The notes below the pieces were generated by a model that worked only from the letters and a program-made list of their open reading frames with translations, was not told where the DNA came from and did not search any database. From positions 1-12,320 of the forward strand of contig JAYRWD010000038.1 in the NCBI GenBank assembly GCA_041918255.1: a stretch of 12,320 nucleotides of DNA, written 5' to 3'. Source of the stretch: JAYRWD01 sp041918255 (GTDB lineage Bacteria; Patescibacteriota; Dojkabacteria; B142; WJKM01). Shown here piece by piece: positions 6,308-12,320 of the stretch. Position 1 is the stretch's first letter; each line of letters opens with the position of its first letter. The position numbers were made by a program, and so were the translations under genes.

Positions 6308-6328
6308 TTGTTTTATTCCAATTAAAAA

Positions 6329-9157
6329 TTAATCACCTTCTAAGAGGCTTAGACTTTCGATCATGAACCCTTTTCCTTCAAGCGTAATCTTTTTGGGTTG
6401 TCTAAACCAATTGTAGAGCATCGATACTCTGATTAAATATTTCTCGGACTTATTGCTTTCTATTATCTTGAATTGAATAAAGTCATCATTATTGTCATCC
6501 ATAAATAGTCGTGCAACTCCACCTTTTGATGGTTTTACTATAAATTCTATATAATTACCGCTTGTTGTGTCAAATTGGGGTATTTTATCAAACAAAAGTA
6601 TATTGGAATCACTGCGTATAAGTCTCTTCAGATTATTTTTTTGGGTTTTCTTGTCGTAATTAGCCCAGAGAAAGGGTAGGTAACCTAGGTTGAGTTTTTG
6701 ATCGAATTCGAATTCTGGTGTAATACCCTCGTTTATTTTTTCTGACCATACTTGGTACGTTCCAACTATTCTATAGGGGATGTAGTTCGTATAAATATAT
6801 TCTGCTATTTTGTAACTTCTCACTTCAGAGTCAACCCCGTCTACTGCGTCCCATCCACTGCCTTGTTTGAAAATTACAAGGGGTAATCTATTTTCTTTCT
6901 TCAATGCGATTAAGTCCGATATTACATTTTTCTGAAGAAGGTCGGAAGTGTGATAGATTGAGGGAATAATATATGTCGGGAATTCTTTATTTGCTAGAAC
7001 ATATAACAGAGTTGCATTGGAAAGATCGTAAAATGTTTGTTTGTTTTTCAATTCAGCCTGGAGGAATTCCACAATTTCTGAATAATTTGATGCGTCCCCA
7101 GTAATTTTTATCCTTCTCTCGTTTTCCGACCAATTATAAAATTTAAATTTTGTGAAGCTGTTTACAAGATTAGTCGAGATTTTATCTTGTAGCGTGTTGA
7201 GATTGATCACGCTGTAGTTAGGATCCCCTAATGGAATCATAAATGCAAAAATACTGAATACATAAAAAGCATATCTTGCGATCAAATATTTATATGAATC
7301 ACTATAGTGGAAAATAAATATTGGTAAACAGATAAGTAAAAATACAAATAAATAATTATAGGATACGCCCTCTATAAGGGAATGTCTTTGGAGGGAACGA
7401 GTCGAAACAATCAAGGAAAACATTGCTATTGCTATCAGCATATACTCAACGCTTTTAATTTTACGCTTTTGTTGGGGCTTTAATGCAAAAATAATGAGAT
7501 ACAGTACACTAATAGCTGGAAGTATAAGGTATTGAAAACTGTCTTTCATAAAATTTTCACTTGAGAATTCTGAGATTCCCATACTTTCGTTTTGAAATGT
7601 CGAAAAGATTATCATGTTCTGCACTATCTTATTTAGATCTGGAATTAATCGGATTATTATAGATAAGACAGTAATAGAAACAACACTGAATAATACGAAG
7701 AATAAGGTTTTTTTGACAAGCAATGTATGTGTCCTGAGAAGATAAAATGTGTATAAGAACATTGTAACTAGAACTGAAGCAATTCCAAAATCTAGTCTCC
7801 ATAAAATTGTAATCAGATTAGTTGCGGCTATTACGAGTAGGGACTTCAAACTTACTGGATTCGATTTGAATACATATTTAATTGAAAGGAAAAATATGAT
7901 CGCAAACGCATAGTAGAGATTAAAGAAATAATTGATTGGTAAGAAGAGAGTAATTAGTGATGCAGTAAGAAAAGAGAATCGCAGACCTTTCACTAACAAA
8001 AAATAGAAAAGAATAACTAAAATCACATACATAAATCGAAACCAAATAAAGCCTTCAAGTGGATTGAACCCATTAAAAAGGCCAAAGAGCAGTTGCGGCA
8101 TCAAGTTTGATAAACCATGTGTCGGAAAAATTTCGAGAAATGGGATTTTCCCAAAATTTATAAGTTGATGAACTGGTAAGTTTGCTTCCCCAAGGTGGAA
8201 TAAATCTAATTTGCCTACAATATTTATGGTTTCTTGATAAAACGTAATGAGTGTGACACCAACGAGATTGAGTGGGATCAAAACTTTTCCGATCAGTTCC
8301 ATTCTGTGCTTTTCATCTGTTTCCCTATGTTTCATCGCTATACTGATGATTATAGGTATTAATCCAAGGAATAGAAGTAATAATAAGGGGTTATTGATGT
8401 AGCTAGCTAGTGTAAACTGTAATTCATTAGCAATCACTGGTAAAATACACAAAGCATTAAGAGGCATAAGTCTGAAAAAAAACTTATCAACCTTTTTGGT
8501 AGAGTTTGCTAGGATAATTAATATAAAATTAAATATCCATACTAATCCTAAGAATGTTGGGTTTAAATCAAAGGTATTAAAGAATATCAGTTGCGTTAGA
8601 AGTGCTAAGTTTATGCTTGTCAGAAAGATTATGATTTTGAAGCTCTTCTGGCTTATGATCTTCTCTTGCCATTTGAACCCGAGCTTTAAGGAACTATATT
8701 CAAACGACCAACTTGCAAATAATGTCAGAATCAAGCCATAAAGGATAAACAAAGAACTGGAGATGAATGAATCGTGTGTAATTAAATGGATGATGGAAAT
8801 AACAAATGTAATTTCTGATAATCTAATTAAAATCGAGCTATCCCTTTCGAATATCAGTTTGAAGGTGTGTGAGAGAATATAGTTAAAAAACGAGAAAAAT
8901 AAAATGGGACTCAGTGAAATTGAGAGATATAGTAGAACCCTTGTACTGACGCTATAGTTTTGTAATACTGATGCGCCTATTGTTCTTAGTTTGAAATTAT
9001 CTAAAGCTAGGTGCTGAAATAATAAGGGATAGAGTTGTGCACAGATAATCAAAGAAATTAAAGTCGCACAGAATACCCTTAAATTGTACTGAGTAAATAA
9101 TCCATTGAAGTGATCAGACGAGAGATTATTTTTATCGATTTTGTTTTCTTTTGACAT
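6329..9157 (-). CDS. Polytopic membrane protein, probable GT-C-type glycosyltransferase with extracytoplasmic C-terminal domain
   Basis: Of 942 residues, about 25-640 form many hydrophobic helices. After the helix near 291-308 comes a loop with DLFHLGE (318-324) and GKIPFLEIFPTHGLSN (336-351), the kind of acidic outer loop with a following HG turn found in GT-C enzymes that use lipid-phosphate sugars. WRLDFG (453-458) and the STRSLQRHSLIEG loop (585-597) also look functional. Residues about 650-942 are hydrophilic and should face the outside. One segment (about 680-805) includes FYDLSNATLLY and SGWDAVDGV, which I recall from C-termini of similar large GT-C proteins; a final beta-rich segment (about 865-942) could be a carbohydrate-binding sandwich. 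The likely role is adding a sugar to the glycan on the outer side of the membrane. No Shine-Dalgarno is visible. It begins 32 bases after the methyltransferase gene. Confidence 0.78.
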   Translation of the reverse strand: MSKENKIDKNNLSSDHFNGLFTQYNLRVFCATLISLIICAQLYPLLFQHLALDNFKLRTIGASVLQNYSVSTRVLLYLSISLSPILFFSFFNYILSHTFKLIFERDSSILIRLSEITFVISIIHLITHDSFISSSLFILYGLILTLFASWSFEYSSLKLGFKWQEKIISQKSFKIIIFLTSINLALLTQLIFFNTFDLNPTFLGLVWIFNFILIILANSTKKVDKFFFRLMPLNALCILPVIANELQFTLASYINNPLLLLLFLGLIPIIISIAMKHRETDEKHRMELIGKVLIPLNLVGVTLITFYQETINIVGKLDLFHLGEANLPVHQLINFGKIPFLEIFPTHGLSNLMPQLLFGLFNGFNPLEGFIWFRFMYVILVILFYFLLVKGLRFSFLTASLITLFLPINYFFNLYYAFAIIFFLSIKYVFKSNPVSLKSLLVIAATNLITILWRLDFGIASVLVTMFLYTFYLLRTHTLLVKKTLFFVLFSVVSITVLSIIIRLIPDLNKIVQNMIIFSTFQNESMGISEFSSENFMKDSFQYLILPAISVLYLIIFALKPQQKRKIKSVEYMLIAIAMFSLIVSTRSLQRHSLIEGVSYNYLFVFLLICLPIFIFHYSDSYKYLIARYAFYVFSIFAFMIPLGDPNYSVINLNTLQDKISTNLVNSFTKFKFYNWSENERRIKITGDASNYSEIVEFLQAELKNKQTFYDLSNATLLYVLANKEFPTYIIPSIYHTSDLLQKNVISDLIALKKENRLPLVIFKQGSGWDAVDGVDSEVRSYKIAEYIYTNYIPYRIVGTYQVWSEKINEGITPEFEFDQKLNLGYLPFLWANYDKKTQKNNLKRLIRSDSNILLFDKIPQFDTTSGNYIEFIVKPSKGGVARLFMDDNNDDFIQFKIIESNKSEKYLIRVSMLYNWFRQPKKITLEGKGFMIESLSLLEGD

Positions 9158-9189
9158 GTCAGTTTAATACGTGCATTAATATTCTTGGT

Positions 9190-10224
9190 TTAGCGGTTTC
9201 TTTCTAATTTGTTGGTGCAGACTACAGCAATATTATTTTTGATTATATCACCGTTAATATACATATCACCGATCTTAATGAAATTTAGATTTTTCCAGAA
9301 TGGAGATAAAAGTTTTCTAAGGCTGTTTTCGGTAAAAAAGTTGTAGTGAGTTGATTCGAGTAAATGCCAGGGAACTATCCTAAAGCGATGCATTCTCGGA
9401 ATTGACGATATATCGGGAACCGTCAGGACAAAGATCTTCTTACTAATTCTATGGACTTCTTTTACTATTTTTTCAAATTCAGTTATGTGTTCAAGCACCT
9501 CACTGGCTATAACTACATCAAACTGAAGATCGGCATAAGGTAACTTATTTCCTCCTTTATACAAAGTTATATAGCTTCTAACATCAGGTCGAATTGATTT
9601 CCTGATATCATCGCGATCAATCTCGATACCATAAGATTCGATACCTTTATTTCTTATGAGCTGTACTAGAGTCCCATTGCCACATCCTAGATCAAGTACC
9701 ACATTGTCTTTCTCAATGGAGTTAAAAATAACGTTTAATACATCATCAGAAAGGATTGAATTGGGTGGTCCATAAGAGTAAATATTATCTCTATGTAAGG
9801 TGGCAGTTGTTGAAAATAAGGAGGAATAATCGGGGATCACAAATTCATGACTAATCGTTTCTTCCCAAATAGGAGAGTTATCAAGCATTAATTTTACAAT
9901 GTTGTTGTGTAAGGCTTTCTCTAATAAAAATTCTGCTTCAAACCCACAATTATAGTCTGTAAGATTGAAAATACTTGATACGTCATGTCTTGCTACTCTA
10001 TGATATTCATTTGTCTGGAGAGACCTATTGTTAATCATTAGACTAATACTCGGTAATGATCCTTCTGATATGGTCCAGCCTAGCACTTTTATCAAGCCAT
10101 ACGCTGTAAATTCTATACTATCAATTGTACAGGTTGGAAATTGTCTTTTTACTTCAAACGATTTAGGGTTTTTAAAAAATCTTTGAAACAAGAATTTTTT
10201 AATTCGCAATGCTAAAGTTTTCAT
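9190..10224 (-). CDS. SAM-dependent methyltransferase with N-terminal beta-sandwich module
   Basis: The class I methyltransferase domain covers about 165-340 of 344 residues. VVLDLGCGNGTL (175-186) is motif I, YGIEID (198-203) carries the ribose-binding acid E201, FDVVIASEVLEHI (235-247) is motif IV/post-motif, and the segment to 300 has the usual Methyltransf_11 pattern. Residues about 33-130 form a separate domain with IKVLGWTIS, a RHDV turn (79-82) and NCGFEAEF (92-99). This follows the GWxxD...RxDV...GF pattern I recognise from accessory beta-sandwich domains in surface-polysaccharide enzymes. It probably methylates a glycan sugar or chain end; the acceptor is unknown. The ATG at 10224 lies inside the 3' end of the upstream glycosyltransferase gene (26-base overlap, different frame). 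No Shine-Dalgarno is visible and no other early Met exists. Confidence 0.86.
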   Translation of the reverse strand: MKTLALRIKKFLFQRFFKNPKSFEVKRQFPTCTIDSIEFTAYGLIKVLGWTISEGSLPSISLMINNRSLQTNEYHRVARHDVSSIFNLTDYNCGFEAEFLLEKALHNNIVKLMLDNSPIWEETISHEFVIPDYSSLFSTTATLHRDNIYSYGPPNSILSDDVLNVIFNSIEKDNVVLDLGCGNGTLVQLIRNKGIESYGIEIDRDDIRKSIRPDVRSYITLYKGGNKLPYADLQFDVVIASEVLEHITEFEKIVKEVHRISKKIFVLTVPDISSIPRMHRFRIVPWHLLESTHYNFFTENSLRKLLSPFWKNLNFIKIGDMYINGDIIKNNIAVVCTNKLERNR

Positions 10225-12320
10225 GATCTGTTGTAAGATTTGGATTATAATATATATCTTTTCTTAGATGGTTCTTCCATTTTGATTTCATATACTTAAT
10301 TTCACCATTAAACCTTTTTTGCTTTTCCGGAGTATTTTCAGCACCTCTGGTTTTTGATTCGTGATGATAAAGCTTTGCATAAGGAGTGTAAATATTCTTA
10401 TAGCCAGCTTGCATCAGTTTTAAACAAAAGTCTATATCGTTAAAAGCAATAGCGAGATTTTCTTCGTCTAAACCTTTAACTTCTTTATACAAATCTTTTT
10501 TGACCATGAGACATGCACCTGTTACAGCAGAGATATTTTGAATTACATTTATTCTATTTAAGTATCCAGAGCAATTAGCATCAAATAATTTGTGAGAATG
10601 ACCAGCAACTCCACCAATACCTAGAATTACACCTGCATGTTGTATTGAATTGTCAGGATAGAGAAGTTTTGCACCAACGGCACCTATTTCAGGTCTTTGG
10701 GATTGCTCTAGCATTGCGCGTAGCCATTCACTACTTATTATTTCAGTGTCATTATTCAAAAGCAGTACATGCTCCCCATTTGCATGCTGAACAGCAAAAT
10801 TGTTTATTGCTGAAAAATTAAATTTGTGAGGGTAATCAATTACTTTGAATTTATTGCTCGTAGCCTTTAGATAATTAAGTGTTCTTTTGTCATCGGAATT
10901 ATTATTTACCACAATGATTTCAAAGTTTTTGTAGTTGGTCTTTTTGTATATACTATCTATACATCTTTTAATTAATTCTTTTTGATTATATGTCGGAATA
11001 ATTATGGATACTAAAGGATTTCCTTTAATCTCTCTTTTAACTCGAAAAGTACACTCTGCTAGTCCCTCGGATACTGAAGCTAAAATGCCTCTTCTTTTTA
11101 GTGCCTCAGTGAGTGCTCTCTTGGAACTTGTTAAAGAGTATGGTTTGGAACTATAGATTAAGGAAGTCGATCCTTCGACTTGTCTCCAATGATAAAGAAT
11201 CACAGGAATATGAGAGATATTTTTTTCGGAAATTATTTCTGTGGCTCTTAGGAGGAAATCATAGTCTTGGCTCCCTTCAAACCCTTTTCTATATCCTCCA
11301 AGTTTTTCAAAAAGATCCTTTTTATACATTGATAAATGAGTGGTATACATCATTGAAAGAGTGGTGTCAGGTGACCAATCTGGTTTAAATATTGGTTCAC
11401 ACCTTTGACCATCAGTTGTGATTTTATCTTCGTCTGAATATATAAACTCAAGCTTTGGATTATTATTTAATTCCTTTACAAAGAAGTGTAATGCATATTC
11501 TGGAATTTCATCATCGTTATCAAGAAAGGTAACATAATCACCTGTTGCAAGTTTAAAAGCTTCGTTGGTTGCTAATGAAACATGTTGATTTTTATCTGAA
11601 ATTGAGTACGTTATTCTTTTATCCTTCTTAGAATATTTTTCTAATATTTTATGAATTTTTGTCCTATATTTTTGAGAATAGTCATCGTGTATACAAAGCT
11701 CCCAATTAGCATATGTCTGATTTACCACAGATGAAATAGCTTTTTCTAACCATCTAGGCTCAACTTCATATACTGGAATAAGTATGCTTATTTTCGGGTT
11801 AAAATTAAATTTTATTCGGTTTTTAAATTCGTTTTCAATAATCTTTTTTTCATTCTTTTCTATCCATTCAGAAAATGTATTAAAACCATCTTTCCTAAAG
11901 AAGAAAAGTTCATAAAATTTATAAATAAACTTTTTCGGTCCAAAAGCATATAAATATCTAAGGCCAAGTGATACTTTTAAAAAAGTTGGTCTTAGATTTA
12001 ACAGTAATTTTCTAATGAAAATTAAAGTTGAACCTATAAACCTTAGAGGATATGTTATTTTCCAACTCAATGATTCAAGGGTATTATTTAAAGCGTTTTT
12101 ATATTGAAGCAACTCTTCTTGTTGTTTTTGAATGGTTTCTGTACAGATTGATAATTCATTATTGAGTTCCGAATTTTTTCGTATTAATTTTTTAATTCTT
12201 TCTTCATTAGTCTTTAATTCTCTTTCAAAACTTTCATTCAATTCTTCAATTTTTTCCTCTCTAATCTTTAGTTCCTTCTCTAAATTTCCGTTTATTAGTT
12301 TCAATTCTTCAATTTTTTCC
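10199..12320 (-). CDS. Tandem two-domain GT2 glycosyltransferase with N-terminal coiled coil (5' end outside window)
   Basis: The frame is open through the right edge; a TTG at 12304 is an internal Leu, because five more coiled-coil codons (EKIEE) precede it. Counting from the first full codon at the edge, 706 residues are visible. Residues 1-80 form a charged coiled coil, followed by SWKITYPLR (85-93), a motif common at the entry to such enzymes. GT2 domain A (about 175-390) has ISILIPVYE, the metal motif LDNDDE (266-271), YSDEDK (294-299) and GSQDYDF (349-355). Domain B (about 435-665) has VSIIIPTYN, LLNNDTE (520-526), TGACLM (600-605), FNDIDF (626-631) and YHHES (651-655). The end, YYNPNL...ENFS, is the typical C-terminus of this tandem family. 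Two active domains suggest transfer of two sugars or an alternating linkage. The 3' end overlaps the methyltransferase start. Confidence 0.92.
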   Translation of the reverse strand, partial: EKIEELKLINGNLEKELKIREEKIEELNESFERELKTNEERIKKLIRKNSELNNELSICTETIQKQQEELLQYKNALNNTLESLSWKITYPLRFIGSTLIFIRKLLLNLRPTFLKVSLGLRYLYAFGPKKFIYKFYELFFFRKDGFNTFSEWIEKNEKKIIENEFKNRIKFNFNPKISILIPVYEVEPRWLEKAISSVVNQTYANWELCIHDDYSQKYRTKIHKILEKYSKKDKRITYSISDKNQHVSLATNEAFKLATGDYVTFLDNDDEIPEYALHFFVKELNNNPKLEFIYSDEDKITTDGQRCEPIFKPDWSPDTTLSMMYTTHLSMYKKDLFEKLGGYRKGFEGSQDYDFLLRATEIISEKNISHIPVILYHWRQVEGSTSLIYSSKPYSLTSSKRALTEALKRRGILASVSEGLAECTFRVKREIKGNPLVSIIIPTYNQKELIKRCIDSIYKKTNYKNFEIIVVNNNSDDKRTLNYLKATSNKFKVIDYPHKFNFSAINNFAVQHANGEHVLLLNNDTEIISSEWLRAMLEQSQRPEIGAVGAKLLYPDNSIQHAGVILGIGGVAGHSHKLFDANCSGYLNRINVIQNISAVTGACLMVKKDLYKEVKGLDEENLAIAFNDIDFCLKLMQAGYKNIYTPYAKLYHHESKTRGAENTPEKQKRFNGEIKYMKSKWKNHLRKDIYYNPNLTTDHENFSIAN
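12238..12320 (-). repeat. 63-bp-spaced direct repeat encoding coiled-coil units
   Basis: The 20 bases TCAATTCTTCAATTTTTTCC occur identically at 12238-12257 and 12301-12320, exactly 63 bases apart. They encode the residues EKIEEL twice, 21 residues (three heptads) apart. A related ERIKKL follows 18 residues later. This is an internal repeat of the coiled coil that may continue past the window edge. Confidence 0.8.

Noticed and set aside
11113..11388. Plus-strand 91-codon open frame opposite the tandem GT2
   Set aside because: Antisense to conserved motifs of GT2 domain A; no independent support.
12302..12304. TTG as the start codon of the tandem GT2 gene
   Set aside because: The frame continues upstream to the window edge with EKIEE, the same coiled-coil repeat found 21 residues later, so this is an internal Leu and the gene is simply cut.
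756..12320. Alternative code in which TGA is an amino acid (as in some Patescibacteria)
   Set aside because: TGA serves as a stop inside tight ATGA and GTGA gene junctions (2717-2720 and 4547-4550), and the long frames are complete without reading through TGA.

Overview
The window is an AT-rich bacterial cell-surface polysaccharide (O-antigen/capsule-type) locus. A type II toxin-antitoxin pair lies at its left edge. Every gene I can support is on the minus strand, so transcription runs from right (12320) to left (1). Two TGA stops, each embedded in an ATGA or GTGA overlap, show a standard bacterial code. The mix of tandem GT2 enzymes, a large GT-C membrane protein, sugar-modifying enzymes and a YefM-YoeB pair, with few visible Shine-Dalgarno sites, would suit an uncultivated lineage such as Patescibacteria/CPR. 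This assignment is a guess; nothing in the window identifies a taxon.

Layout in transcription order. (1) 12320-10199: tandem two-domain GT2 glycosyltransferase behind an N-terminal coiled coil, 5' end outside the window. (2) 10224-9190: methyltransferase with an N-terminal beta-sandwich module. (3) 9157-6329: 942-residue polytopic GT-C-like protein with a large extracytoplasmic C-terminus. (4) 6307-5369: NAD(P)-dependent sugar epimerase/reductase (extended SDR). (5) 5368-4547: TIM-barrel sugar isomerase/epimerase. (6) 4550-3774: soluble DPM1-type GT2. (7) 3769-2717: FAD-dependent oxidoreductase (DAO type). (8) 2720-1803: GtrB-like GT2 with two C-terminal membrane helices. (9) 1778-756: WbbL-like GT2. 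The largest gap is 32 nt, and there are abutting or overlapping junctions, so the nine genes look like one operon whose promoter lies to the right of the window.

Inferred division of labour: the SDR, TIM-barrel and FAD enzymes make or modify an unusual sugar or similar building block. The GT2 enzymes transfer sugars on the cytoplasmic face, the GtrB-like enzyme charges a polyprenyl phosphate, and the GT-C protein adds a sugar on the outer side of the membrane. The methyltransferase caps or decorates the product. No flippase, polymerase, ABC exporter or sugar-nucleotide synthesis gene is visible.

Left of the operon is a short intergenic region (about 540-755) with several inverted repeats. 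One is a GC-rich element followed on the minus strand by a T tract, a plausible operon terminator. Then comes yefM-yoeB with its own promoter and a recognisable paired-hexamer YefM operator; yoeB is cut by the window edge. Base composition changes along the window: sampled lines of the left 1.5 kb reach 43-48% GC, while most sampled lines further right are around 20-40%. This suggests the polysaccharide genes have a different history from the left flank.
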